Source: Deltaproteobacteria bacterium
GTDB taxonomy: Bacteria > Desulfobacterota > Desulfobulbia > Desulfobulbales > VMSU01
Length of the DNA: 35,575 nt
Reading direction: 5' to 3'
Assembly: GCA_013151175.1 (NCBI GenBank)
Contig: JAADIV010000022.1
Coordinates: 1 to 35,575, forward strand
Positions 1 through 9,198 of the stretch are shown here, piece by piece; position 1 is the stretch's first letter, and each line of letters starts with the position of its first letter. Below the pieces are notes generated by a model. That model saw nothing but the letters and a program-made list of their open reading frames with translations. It was not told where the DNA came from and did no database searches. The position numbers and the translations under genes were made by a program.

Positions 1-61
1 TATGCTTCGAAGTCTTAGGTAAGCTAAGACTCCGATAGGCATCACGCTGAATAGTTACGAA
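1..61. repeat. Copy 1 (left-truncated by window edge) of a composite repeat: TATGCTTCGAAGTC ... GCATCACGCTGAATAGTTACGAA
   Basis: TATGCTTCGAAGTC (1-14) is identical to 28581-28594. CTGAATAGTTACGAA (47-61) is the exact reverse complement of 28522-28536. Internal hairpin GTCTTAG-gtaag-CTAAGAC. Confidence 0.75.
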
Positions 62-92
62 ATGGGAAAAACAAAGTGAATGTGGCGCTTTT

Positions 93-227
93 ATGATAAG
101 CAATTTAATTCTTTTTGTAGATGATGAATAAATTATGACAAAAATTGGCGAGAAAATTCTTGAGAAACAGGGCCATAAAGGCACCGTATTTACCAATGTT
201 GTGGTGCCTAAGGCAATAATTAGGTAA
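93..227 (+). pseudogene. Remnant of a response-regulator receiver (REC) domain, interrupted by in-frame TAA at 129-131
   Basis: One frame reads MISNLILFVDDE*IMTKIGEKILEKQGHKGTVFTNVVVPKAIIR*. This aligns in register with typical REC N-termini (ILFVDDExxxxxxGxxxLexxGYxVtxxts). Confidence 0.6.
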
Positions 228-250
228 TTTGAAAACCTTAACGAGAGGGA

Positions 251-1789
251 TTGACAATGAACGGAATTAAGCTGAGAACCAAAATAATTATTTTATCTTC
301 ATCTCTTATTTTCTTGATGATTGTTGCTGCGATATTTGGAGTTAGTAAGATGAAAAGTTTGGGGGTAGAATTATCCGCTATTGCAAAAAATAATATTCCA
401 GTGACCAATGCAATTGCCGATATAACGCAGTATCAACTTGGACAGGATATTTGGTTGGAAAGGGCATTAAGATACGGTAATATCCCCGTTGGTAAAGAGA
501 AGGAACGAATTGGCCTTAAAAAAGCAGAAAAAGAATTTGGCAAATTAAGCAAATCTGTTGATAACACCTTGCAAAAAGCAAATACTATTTTTCAAAAAGG
601 AGAAAATAAAAAGAGATTTGTGAAAATTGAGAAGAAACTAAATGTAGTTGACCATTTGTATAACAAGTATAAAAAACGTGCAAAAATGGTATTTTCACTC
701 ATTAACAATGGCAATATTGCTCGGGCAGAGCAGATGTCAGAAAAAGCGGAACAGGAAGGTGTAAAGTTGGGTAATTCGCTTGAAGATACCTTCAGGATGA
801 CAGACAAATTCACAGAAAATTCGTCTATCAAAGCAGAAGACGATGAACAACTGGGTATAAAAGGCTTGGCCTATATTTCCGTTTTTAGTTTAATTTTCGG
901 CATTATTATTAGTTTTTTTATAACTCGTTCTATTGTTCGTCCCATTGGTAATGCGGTTGAAAATCTTAACGAAGGAGCTACTCAAGTTGCAGCGGCATCT
1001 AACCAGGCTGCTTCCTCAAGTCAACAACTTGCCGATGGTGCTAGCAATCATGCTTCTGCCCTGGAGGAAACATCGGCATCAATAGAAGAGTTAACTGCCA
1101 TGACAAAACAAAATTCAGAGAGTTCTCAACAAGCCAATATGGAGATAAAGGAAACCAACCAAATTGTGAGCAGTGCCAAGCAATCTATGCAACAATTAAC
1201 CTCAGCCATGCAAGAGGTAGCTCGTGCCAGTGAAGATACTGCCCAAATCATAAAAACAATAGATGAAATCGCCTTTCAAACCAATCTTCTTGCGTTAAAT
1301 GCCGCTGTTGAAGCAGCTCGTGCAGGAGAAGCGGGTGCGGGCTTTGCTGTAGTGGCAGATGAGGTCAGAAACCTTGCGATGAGGGCAGCTGATGCGGCAA
1401 AAAAGACATCTGGGCTATTGGAAGATACCAAAACAAAAGTAGTGAGCAGCAATAAACTTTTAACTATAACCAACCAAGACTTTGCTCTAATTGTCGAAAA
1501 AACAGAAAAAATAAGTACGTTAGTCAATGAAGTGTCCGTTGCTTCTAATGAGCAGACAACGGGTATAGCACAAATAAATATTGCAGTATCTGAAATGGAC
1601 AAAATCGTACAGGCCAATGCCGCCAACGCCGAAGAAACCGCGGGTGTATCTGAAGAATTGAACGCTCAGGCAAAATCAATAAAAGACGAATTAAGTCAGC
1701 TTGTTTTACTCATAAAAGGTAAATCGTTTGTAAAAAAAAATGAGCCTGTAAAAGATTTTGTGTCAATGGCCATACCAATAACCCATTGA
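251..1789 (+). CDS. Methyl-accepting chemotaxis protein (N-terminal TM, periplasmic helical sensor, TM, short HAMP-like linker, MCP signalling domain)
   Basis: Signalling hairpin motif [40 protein letters not shown] segments near residues 10-30 and 205-225. Confidence 0.95.
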   Translation: MTMNGIKLRTKIIILSSSLIFLMIVAAIFGVSKMKSLGVELSAIAKNNIPVTNAIADITQYQLGQDIWLERALRYGNIPVGKEKERIGLKKAEKEFGKLSKSVDNTLQKANTIFQKGENKKRFVKIEKKLNVVDHLYNKYKKRAKMVFSLINNGNIARAEQMSEKAEQEGVKLGNSLEDTFRMTDKFTENSSIKAEDDEQLGIKGLAYISVFSLIFGIIISFFITRSIVRPIGNAVENLNEGATQVAAASNQAASSSQQLADGASNHASALEETSASIEELTAMTKQNSESSQQANMEIKETNQIVSSAKQSMQQLTSAMQEVARASEDTAQIIKTIDEIAFQTNLLALNAAVEAARAGEAGAGFAVVADEVRNLAMRAADAAKKTSGLLEDTKTKVVSSNKLLTITNQDFALIVEKTEKISTLVNEVSVASNEQTTGIAQINIAVSEMDKIVQANAANAEETAGVSEELNAQAKSIKDELSQLVLLIKGKSFVKKNEPVKDFVSMAIPITH

Positions 1790-1970
1790 TCATCCTTGGG
1801 AATCCGGGGGCAGGTCTTAATTATTGACACATATGTTTCATGTGGCTAAACGGCAAAAGGATTAAAGACCTTCTTTTATCTTTTGTTGTTTAAAAAAAGT
1901 CTCATTTACTATACAGTCTTGAACAGATACTTGCGACTCTTTCAGAAAAGAATCCCCGGAGAATAGATTA

Positions 1971-3173
1971 TTGCCTTTATCCATCGAAGAATCCATTAAA
2001 AAATTAAAGGCTGAGATAATCGCCCAGGACTGGCGGCTCAGCCCAAAGCGGGCCGCTGGTCTTGAAGAGGCATTTCAATGCCTGCGGCAGCGGTTTAAAA
2101 ATCGCCGGGCCACCAATGCCATGCTGATTATGGCCGGCAGTGTCCTCGATTATATAAAAAAAAGAGGCGGCAACCCACCAGAGACTATTGAACTGCTCAA
2201 GGAATCCATGGCTCATGTGGTTAATTTGTATGAAGACTTAACCTTTGATCCGGAAAAGGAGAAACTGCTCTTTGCCGGGTTGTTCAAGCGCTTCCAGAGA
2301 TTAAAGACGAAAGTCCGGGGCAATGGAAGTTTCAAACCTCAACCGGGGCGATCCGTTGGCCTGCCGGGTAAAGGGCAAGCGGTTGCGAGCGGCCAAGATG
2401 TAAAAGTGCAGAACGTCGGGGGATTAATCGATCCAACCAAAGTTGAGAGATTAATAGAAGATTTAAAAAATTCCCTGGATCGGGCCGGTGAGGCTAGCAT
2501 CGCTATCAGCAAAATTCTGGCCGATACATTAGGGCCGCGCGGCTTAAAATTGGCAGAGGGCGAAGATGCTGAGACCGTTCCTGCAATAGCTCCGGTAGAT
2601 TTTACCGGGCAAAAAGCCCCGCAAAAGGTTGCCGGGCAAACTGACATTAAGGCGGGGAAGCGGCAGCCCCTCAATATACAGGTCTGCTACCCTGACGAAT
2701 TACGGCAGCTCACCATAAATGGGGTTCATGTTGCCATTCCGGCCGAAATCGTTGCTTTAGTGCGGCCGTTAAAAAATAGTAAATTACAGAAGTGCCTGCA
2801 AGATGCCCAAGTGCCGCTTAAATATTTTTCCGGTTTTATGCGAAGATTGTCTCATCAGTTCAATGGTATTTTAGCGACCATAAAAGATAAAAAATTGAAG
2901 CGGATAATCCTGCCTATAATGATTCCGCAGGGTTTTTATTTCGTGGAGGTACCTGATCTGCAGGCCACGACCATGGTGGTTATTTCGGCAGGCAACTGGC
3001 ACGGGGTTCTGGCCTGTACGGAGGTGCATGATGAAACCTGCATGATGCAAAAATTTGAAAACCAAAAAAATGGCGATATTGCCGGACTTGCCCATCTTGA
3101 AGACGATCAGCAGGTTATGTTGCTTGACTCGCAAGGCATTTTGGCCAGGGAAGGTTTTTTACTGATGACGTAG
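1971..3173 (+). CDS. Conserved-looking hypothetical protein, 400 aa (TTG start)
   Basis: Long ORF with GGAG upstream; no recognised domain. Confidence 0.7.
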   Translation: MPLSIEESIKKLKAEIIAQDWRLSPKRAAGLEEAFQCLRQRFKNRRATNAMLIMAGSVLDYIKKRGGNPPETIELLKESMAHVVNLYEDLTFDPEKEKLLFAGLFKRFQRLKTKVRGNGSFKPQPGRSVGLPGKGQAVASGQDVKVQNVGGLIDPTKVERLIEDLKNSLDRAGEASIAISKILADTLGPRGLKLAEGEDAETVPAIAPVDFTGQKAPQKVAGQTDIKAGKRQPLNIQVCYPDELRQLTINGVHVAIPAEIVALVRPLKNSKLQKCLQDAQVPLKYFSGFMRRLSHQFNGILATIKDKKLKRIILPIMIPQGFYFVEVPDLQATTMVVISAGNWHGVLACTEVHDETCMMQKFENQKNGDIAGLAHLEDDQQVMLLDSQGILAREGFLLMT

Positions 3174-3249
3174 TGTTTGTCGATAGATTTGGGTATGTTC
3201 TTTAGCGCCTTATGAATTGTTTGCGTATCAAAATTAGCGGAGGATTATC

Positions 3250-3594
3250 ATGGAGCGGCGGAAAAACACCAGGGTAACATTTCAGACGACTGCTGACCTT
3301 AGCTTCAACCATAGAAATTATCGGCAATGCGAAACGCAGAACCTCAGCTTGAAGGGAATGTCCGTCAGGGGGATAACCGGTCATACCTGCGGTGAGATAT
3401 GTGATATTTCCCTGGCATTGAGCGGTAGCAGCAGCAGGCTTGTTCTCAATATGAGGGGCGAAATTGTCCGGGTGGACGAAGATGGCATCGGTCTCCATTT
3501 TATCGATATTGATCTGGACAGTTTCTATCATCTGAAAAATATTCTCTATTATAATGCCGATGATCCCGATAAGGTTGCCGGTGAAGTGGCCTGA
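3250..3594 (+). CDS. PilZ domain protein
   Basis: N-terminal ERRKNTRV (RxxxR-like) and 'QTTADLSFNHRNYRQCETQNLSLKGMSVRG' (NLSxxG-type PilZ motif). Confidence 0.8.
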   Translation: MERRKNTRVTFQTTADLSFNHRNYRQCETQNLSLKGMSVRGITGHTCGEICDISLALSGSSSRLVLNMRGEIVRVDEDGIGLHFIDIDLDSFYHLKNILYYNADDPDKVAGEVA

Positions 3595-3673
3595 GGGGGG
3601 GCGAGAAATTAAAAAGCACGGCATATACGGGTGAAAAGGTAATTTTTGCGACCCCTGAGTATGAGCTAAAAAA

Positions 3674-3841
3674 ATGCAGGAGAAGAAAATGACTGTTAAA
3701 AAGGATACAATTCGGCATACCCCTTTTATCCTGGCGCTGTTTTTTTTGATAATGGTCGGGGTAGGAATATATTTCAAGGAACCAAGCAGGGTAATGCACC
3801 AGGCCTGGCAGATATGTTTAAGCTGCATAGGGATAGGTTAA
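3674..3841 (+). CDS. CD1871A-family-like CXXC microprotein (MQEKKMTVKKDTIRHTPFILALFFLIMVGVGIYFKEPSRVMHQAWQICLSCIGIG)
   Basis: 55-aa ORF absent from the supplied track; one TM helix and terminal ICLSCIGIG. Ends 3 nt before the polyferredoxin ATG. Start may be ATG 3689, which has AGGAGAA upstream. Confidence 0.8.
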   Translation: MQEKKMTVKKDTIRHTPFILALFFLIMVGVGIYFKEPSRVMHQAWQICLSCIGIG

Positions 3842-3844
3842 GCC

Positions 3845-4774
3845 ATGGGAGCAATGTCAGCAGTACGTAAATGGGTACAGACCATCCTCGCCCTGGCCGC
3901 AAACGGCAGTTGGACTTTCCCCTGGACCAAGATGATTTACCAGGGGCCTTTGAAGGTTATCTGTTCGCCGGGACTTAATTGTTACTCCTGCCCCGCCTCC
4001 ACCACCTATTGCCCAATAGGTGCTCTCCAACAATTGTTGGGAGGTATCAGGATGGCCCTGTTTAACGGTCAATACTTCTTTGGCCTGTACATAGTCGGCA
4101 CCCTTGGGGTTATAGGCGCCTTTGTTGGCCGTATGGTTTGTGGTTGGGCTTGCCCCTTTGGTCTGATTCAGGAGTTGCTGCATAAGATCCCTTCCGCCAA
4201 ATTTGGGATACCACGGTGGATGCGCTATATAAAATTTGCCGTGCTCCTCATTATGGTGATTATCCTGCCCCTCTTTGCGGTCGATAAAATGGGCATCGGC
4301 AGCCCCTGGTTCTGCAAACACCTCTGCCCGGCGGGAACCCTGGAGGCCGGTATCCCTCTCCTGTTGATGCATCCCAATCTGCGGGCAACCGCCGGCTGGC
4401 TGTTTCTAAATAAGCTGATGTTTCTGGTTATCTTCCTCGTCTGGAGTATTCTGGCTAGCCGGCCTTTCTGCCGCACTACCTGCCCGTTGGGTGCCTTTTA
4501 TGCCATGTTCAGCAAGGTAAAGATGATTAAATTGCGGCTTGATCCGGAGCTTTGCACCAATTGTCGCGCCTGTCATAAGGTTTGCCCCATGGGTGTGCAT
4601 TTTAATGAATCACCCGAGGATACAGAATGCATCTCCTGTATGGCCTGCAGCCGGGCCTGCAATTTTGGGGCGATTCATCTGGAGTTTGGCGGTTTGAGAC
4701 TGGGTGAATCCACGATCAAACAGCCCGTGGTTAACAATAAAAATATACTTAACTCTTCCCGTGGAATCTCTTAA
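3845..4774 (+). CDS. NapH/CcoG-like membrane polyferredoxin (4Fe-4S binding protein)
   Basis: Several TM helices, repeated CxxxCP motifs, and C-terminal CTNCRACHKVCP...CISCMACSRACNFGAI tandem 4Fe-4S motifs. Confidence 0.9.
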   Translation: MGAMSAVRKWVQTILALAANGSWTFPWTKMIYQGPLKVICSPGLNCYSCPASTTYCPIGALQQLLGGIRMALFNGQYFFGLYIVGTLGVIGAFVGRMVCGWACPFGLIQELLHKIPSAKFGIPRWMRYIKFAVLLIMVIILPLFAVDKMGIGSPWFCKHLCPAGTLEAGIPLLLMHPNLRATAGWLFLNKLMFLVIFLVWSILASRPFCRTTCPLGAFYAMFSKVKMIKLRLDPELCTNCRACHKVCPMGVHFNESPEDTECISCMACSRACNFGAIHLEFGGLRLGESTIKQPVVNNKNILNSSRGIS

Positions 4775-5273
4775 AATTTCTACCGTAAAAAACAGGCCAT
4801 GCCTGAGGTCTTTTAAGACCAGGACATTAAAAACTGCTGTTAAAGCGTGTCTCCTGGCGTGGGGATTAATATTTATCTGCGTGGCTGGCGGCCAGGCCAG
4901 GATGCTCAGTGTGGCCGGTTCAAAAGCCAACCTGCGCTCCGGCCCCGGAGTTCATTATGCCGTGCGTTGGGTGTATGGCAAAGGCTTTCCGCTGCGCTTA
5001 TTGGCCCGCCGGGGTAACTGGTATAAGGTAATTGATTTTGAACGTGATAAGGGTTGGATTTACAAGAAACTTCTGTCCCGTAGGCCCCATGTAATAGTCA
5101 AAAAAAAATATGCCAATATCCGCAGCGGCCCTGGGATGAAATATAGATTGCTAGGTAAAGCCAAATACGGAGTGGTATTTAAAACCCTGCTCAGCAAGAA
5201 AGGTTGGGTCAAAGTTAGGCACGCCAAGGGTATGGTGGGCTGGATAAGTCGTGATTTGCTCTGGGGCTTCTAA
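4761..5273 (+). CDS. Secreted or periplasmic protein with two bacterial SH3 domains
   Basis: Signal-peptide-like KTAVKACLLAWGLIFICVAGGQA, then ANLRSGPGVHYAVRW... and ANIRSGPGMKYRLLGKA... repeats. Start uncertain (GTG 4761, or ATG 4704 as in the track). Confidence 0.8.
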   Translation: MESLKISTVKNRPCLRSFKTRTLKTAVKACLLAWGLIFICVAGGQARMLSVAGSKANLRSGPGVHYAVRWVYGKGFPLRLLARRGNWYKVIDFERDKGWIYKKLLSRRPHVIVKKKYANIRSGPGMKYRLLGKAKYGVVFKTLLSKKGWVKVRHAKGMVGWISRDLLWGF

Positions 5274-6175
5274 CCTCTTGGATGAAATCTTTTATGGCAG
5301 CTTTTTAAGCGATTATTGTCCACATGAGTGTAAATCTGAGTGGTAGCGATGTCTGAATGTCCCAACATCATCTGTACCGAGCGCAGGTCAGCGCCATTTT
5401 CCACCAAATGGGTGGCAAACGCGTGCCGAAGCATATGGGGGCTGATCTTCTTGTTGATCCCCTTGGCCAGGCATATTTCCCTGATAATTTGCCAGAATCG
5501 CAGCCGGGTCATACTGGTGCCGCGATTCGTCACAAATAGATAATCACTTATCCGGCCCTTTAAAAGCTGGGGACGGCTGCTTTGCAGATAGCTGACAATT
5601 CTTTTCCCGGCTCCAACGCCGAAAGGAATCAACCGCTCCTTACTCCCCTTACCCAATACCCTTAGATATCCAGACGACAGGTTGACGCCGGCGGTGGAAA
5701 TTTCCACCAACTCCGATACCCGGAGACCAGTGGCGTAAAGCAGGTGCAGCATGGCGTTGTTTCTTAATTGCAGCGGAGCCTGATCGGCAGAGACTGCCAA
5801 AAGTCTGCTGACTTCCGGGACAGAAAGGGTATGCGGCAGGGTTTTTTTTATCTTTGGCAGACTAATGCCCTGAGACGGGTCAACAGCCAAAAGATTTTCA
5901 GCAGCTAAGAATCTGAAAAAGAGGCGAAAAGCGGAGAGACGGCGGGAGTTACTACGGCTCGACTGCCCCTTGTCATACCCTTGCTGAAGGTAGGCGCGAA
6001 TGTGGGATTGCCTGATTTTTGCGGGATATTTTACGGATTTAGGCAGACCGCTGAAGAGAAACTGTAAGTCCGCGCTATAAGCGCTGACGGTGTTTGCGGC
6101 CAAACACCGTTGGGCCGTCAAATAACGAATAAATAGATCCAGGCTGTCAGTAAAAGAGATCACGGCGAATGGCAA
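5270..6175 (-). CDS. xerD: Tyrosine recombinase XerC/XerD family
   Basis: ATGLRVSELV, HMLRHAFATHLVENGADLRSVQMMLGHSDIATTQIYTHV catalytic motifs (R, HxxR, H, Y). Confidence 0.9.
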   Translation of the reverse strand: MPFAVISFTDSLDLFIRYLTAQRCLAANTVSAYSADLQFLFSGLPKSVKYPAKIRQSHIRAYLQQGYDKGQSSRSNSRRLSAFRLFFRFLAAENLLAVDPSQGISLPKIKKTLPHTLSVPEVSRLLAVSADQAPLQLRNNAMLHLLYATGLRVSELVEISTAGVNLSSGYLRVLGKGSKERLIPFGVGAGKRIVSYLQSSRPQLLKGRISDYLFVTNRGTSMTRLRFWQIIREICLAKGINKKISPHMLRHAFATHLVENGADLRSVQMMLGHSDIATTQIYTHVDNNRLKSCHKRFHPRG

Positions 6176-6199
6176 AAAGCACAGTTTTTATTGCCGAGA

Positions 6200-6240
6200 G
6201 AGCCAAAACAGAACAGGCCTGAATTAAATTCAGGCCTGCC
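6200..6240 (-). terminator. Rho-independent terminator for rpsU
   Basis: Perfect 11-bp hairpin CAGGCCTGAAT-TAA-ATTCAGGCCTG (6214-6238), followed on the minus strand by T-rich TTCTGTTTT. Confidence 0.75.
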
Positions 6241-6291
6241 GGGCAAATCTATATGAAAATCAGGGCCAGAGATAAACAGACCAACTACTTA

Positions 6292-6486
6292 TCAATCGCG
6301 TGACATACGATACCGGAGTTTACGCACTTTACGGCGGGCCTCCGCTTGCTTGCGACGACGCTTGGCACTCGGCTTTTCATAAAATTCACGTCGTTTCAGC
6401 TCCCTCTTTATACCGTCAAGCTGAATTTTCTTTTTGAGCTGACGAATGGCAATTTCGATATCGCCCCTTACATCTACTTGAATCAT
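6292..6486 (-). CDS. rpsU: 30S ribosomal protein S21
   Basis: 64 aa; RQLKKKIQLDGIKRELKRREFYEKPSAKRRRKQAEARRKVRK. Confidence 0.96.
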   Translation of the reverse strand: MIQVDVRGDIEIAIRQLKKKIQLDGIKRELKRREFYEKPSAKRRRKQAEARRKVRKLRYRMSRD

Positions 6487-6586
6487 GTTTAGTTCCCTGA
6501 AAATTTAAATTTATGGCCTCTCTTCCAACTTCCAACAGAGCAGAAAAGGGATTTATAGCTGATTTTATGGGACTCTGTCAACCATT

Positions 6587-7960
6587 TTATGGAAAAATCT
6601 TGTCGGGATTTAAAATATTTTGCGGGTCAAAGGCCGCTTTCAGCATACGCATAACCGCCATGGTGTTGGCGTCAATCTCCAGGCCAAGGTATGCGCGTTT
6701 TGTGCAGCCGATGCCATGTTCGCCGGATAATGTGCCGCCCAGGGCAATTACTTTTTCGAATAACCGTTCTTTGGCGATAGTGCCATTAGCCAACTCCTGC
6801 GCCTCATTTTTGTCCAGCATAATATTGACATGAATATTACCGTCACCAGCGTGGCCAAAGGTAAAAATCAACAGATCAAGTTCTGCGGCCATTGTCTCGG
6901 CAAAGGCCACTATTACCGGAATTTTGGTGCGGGGCACGACAATATCCTCACTTAATTTATGGGGTTTAAGCTTAAAGGCCGCCGGTGATATTTGTTTCCT
7001 GGCAATCCACAGGGCATCTACTTCTGCCGCATTTTGCCCCTGGCGCACCGCCATAACGCCGGGTTTGGCAGCTAAAAATTTTACCAGATTGTCCCCCTCC
7101 GCAGCTACAGCCTCTTTGGTCCCGTCCAGTTCTATCAAAAGTAAAGCCCTGGTATTCGGCTTGAGAGAAAATGGGATTTTATCCGCCACAATGGTGATGG
7201 CGGTATGATCCATAAATTCCAGAGTGCAGGGGCTAAAGACGGCCAGAATTTTTGCCACCAAAGCCGCCGCCTGGGTGATACTGCCCAATTGCACCAGAAA
7301 TGTCTTTTTGGCCTCAGGCAGGGGACGGAGGCTGATAATGATTTTACTGATAACCCCAAGTGTCCCCTCCGAACCGACAAATAAGCGGGTTAAATCGTAG
7401 CCCACCACTCCCTTATCCGTTCTGACGCCGGTGTGAATAACGCGGCCATCCGCCAATACCACTTCCAAACCCTTGACATAATCTCTGGTAACCCCATATT
7501 TTACCGCGCTTGGGCCGCCAGAGCACTCAGCAATATTGCCGCCCATGGTGCAAAAATTGGCGCTGGCCGGATCAGGCGGGTAAAACAGGCCATAGCGCCT
7601 AACCTCGCGCTGTAAATCTCCTGTAATTACACCGGGTTCAACAATAGCGACCTGGTTTTCCTGATCAATCTCCAGAATATGATTCAGGCGGCCAAGGGCC
7701 ATTACCAGACCGCCTTTAAGGGGCAGAGAGCCGCCGGTCATGCCGGAACCTGCTCCTCTGGGGACGACGGTAAAGGGTACTTCTGCCGCCAGACACATGA
7801 TTTGACTAATTTCCGCACTGGAGCCGGGCAGGACAATGGCCTCCGGCATATACTCTAAAGTGGTACCATCGTAGGAGTAACACCGCCTGTCCTCATCGGT
7901 GGTTAAGACATTGACCGGCCCCACGATTTTCCTTAGTTGGGCAATTATTTTTCTGTCCAT
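6587..7960 (-). CDS. FAD-binding oxidase of GlcD / D-lactate dehydrogenase family
   Basis: PRGAGSGMTGGSLPLKGGLVMALGRLN FAD motif; GDGNIHVNIM; SGEHGIG. Start set at MDRKIIAQLRK rather than the extended track ORF (8017). Confidence 0.92.
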   Translation of the reverse strand: MDRKIIAQLRKIVGPVNVLTTDEDRRCYSYDGTTLEYMPEAIVLPGSSAEISQIMCLAAEVPFTVVPRGAGSGMTGGSLPLKGGLVMALGRLNHILEIDQENQVAIVEPGVITGDLQREVRRYGLFYPPDPASANFCTMGGNIAECSGGPSAVKYGVTRDYVKGLEVVLADGRVIHTGVRTDKGVVGYDLTRLFVGSEGTLGVISKIIISLRPLPEAKKTFLVQLGSITQAAALVAKILAVFSPCTLEFMDHTAITIVADKIPFSLKPNTRALLLIELDGTKEAVAAEGDNLVKFLAAKPGVMAVRQGQNAAEVDALWIARKQISPAAFKLKPHKLSEDIVVPRTKIPVIVAFAETMAAELDLLIFTFGHAGDGNIHVNIMLDKNEAQELANGTIAKERLFEKVIALGGTLSGEHGIGCTKRAYLGLEIDANTMAVMRMLKAAFDPQNILNPDKIFP

Positions 7961-8140
7961 ATTTTTTTTGTGTTTTTTGGCCAAAATTTGATTATAAAAG
8001 CCATCTGAATGATGCACGCTTGCCTATTTTTATCCTGTCGCAGCATACGGGTAAGTATAGCAGTATCCAAGGAAATATCCAGTTTATCCTGGCCGGCTGT
8101 TGCAGTATAGTCCACTGTGGTTATATCTAGTTTACCAGGA

Positions 8141-8160
8141 ATTACGCTGAATGGTTACGA
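8141..8160. repeat. Partial copy of the composite repeat end (ATTACGCTGAATGGTTACGA)
   Basis: 18/20 identical to ATCACGCTGAATAGTTACGA at 41-60; ends 4 nt before the ddl start. Confidence 0.5.
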
Positions 8161-8164
8161 TCTC

Positions 8165-9121
8165 ATGAGTAAAAGAAAGATCAGGGTCGCTCTGCTAGCC
8201 GGCGGCAAGTCAGGGGAACGGTCAATCTCACTACGTGGCGCCGAGGAGGTTTATAAGGCTCTTGACCATCGTAAATATGAGGTGAAACGCTATGATCCAG
8301 CAATGGATATGGCCCGGCTTGCCGCCGAGGCAGAGAACCTGGATGTCGCTTTTATTCTTCTCCATGGTATTCTCGGTGAAGATGGGGCTGTACAGGGCTT
8401 TCTTGACTTGTTGGCTCTGCCCTATCAAGGTTCCGGGGTTCTGGGCAGCGCTTTGGCAATGGATAAGGATTTGGCCAAGACAATTTACCGGAACAGCGGT
8501 CTGCCAACACCGGGTTGGTTAAGTATCGGATCCGCCGCTATTCGCAGTGAACGTATCGTTCTGCAACTGGGGCTGCCGCTGATAATTAAGCCGGTACGGC
8601 AGGGCTCAAGCATCGGCATGAGTATTGCCCATAGCTCGGCGGAACTGGCCGCCGGGATAGAAACGGCCTTCCGACATGACAGTGAAGTCATGGTTGAACA
8701 ATATATTACCGGTCGGGAAATTACAGTGGGGGTAATTGGCAACGATGAACTATCCGTCCTGCCATTGGTGGAAATTATCCCTGGCCCCGGACACCCTTTT
8801 TTCAATTATCAGGCCAAATACCAGGCCGGAGCGTCTCAGGAGATATGCCCGGCGGATCTAGCCCCTGAATTGGCGCAGGCGGCGCAGGATTATGCCATAC
8901 GCGCCCATAAAAGTCTCAAGTTGCGGGGCTATAGCCGAACGGATATGATAGTGAATGAGCAGGGACTTTTTTTACTAGAGACCAATACCATTCCGGGAAT
9001 GACTTCCACCAGTCTATTGCCGCAGGCCGCTGCTGCTGCTGGACTGCCGTTTTCGGCATTGCTAGACAAATTGCTAGAACTGGCCCTGGAGGACAGGGCG
9101 GCTGGCCCGACAACGAAATAA
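8165..9121 (+). CDS. ddl: D-alanine--D-alanine ligase
   Basis: ALLAGGKSGERSISLRGAEEV; ILLHGILGEDGAVQGFLDLLALPYQGSGVLGSALAMDK; VEQYITGREITVGVI; ETNTIPGMTSTSLLP. Confidence 0.95.
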   Translation: MSKRKIRVALLAGGKSGERSISLRGAEEVYKALDHRKYEVKRYDPAMDMARLAAEAENLDVAFILLHGILGEDGAVQGFLDLLALPYQGSGVLGSALAMDKDLAKTIYRNSGLPTPGWLSIGSAAIRSERIVLQLGLPLIIKPVRQGSSIGMSIAHSSAELAAGIETAFRHDSEVMVEQYITGREITVGVIGNDELSVLPLVEIIPGPGHPFFNYQAKYQAGASQEICPADLAPELAQAAQDYAIRAHKSLKLRGYSRTDMIVNEQGLFLLETNTIPGMTSTSLLPQAAAAAGLPFSALLDKLLELALEDRAAGPTTK

Positions 9122-9198
9122 AATATTGACAATGCGAGAGGCGGAATCCTAGATTCCGAATTTCAACCAACTAATCCCGATAAAGTGGAGTTTTATAC

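Noticed and set aside
3857-4372. Long minus-strand ORF opposite the polyferredoxin gene
   Set aside because: Antisense shadow ORF of a strongly supported CDS.
5270-6175. Integrase marking an integrated mobile element
   Set aside because: Sequence is XerC/D-like and surrounded by housekeeping genes, with no att repeats or cargo; a chromosomal Xer-type recombinase is more likely.
9122-9198. Possible TPP riboswitch upstream of thiC
   Set aside because: Only about 77 nt, with a simple GGAATC-CTA-GATTCC hairpin; the conserved CUGAGA and thi-box blocks were not found.
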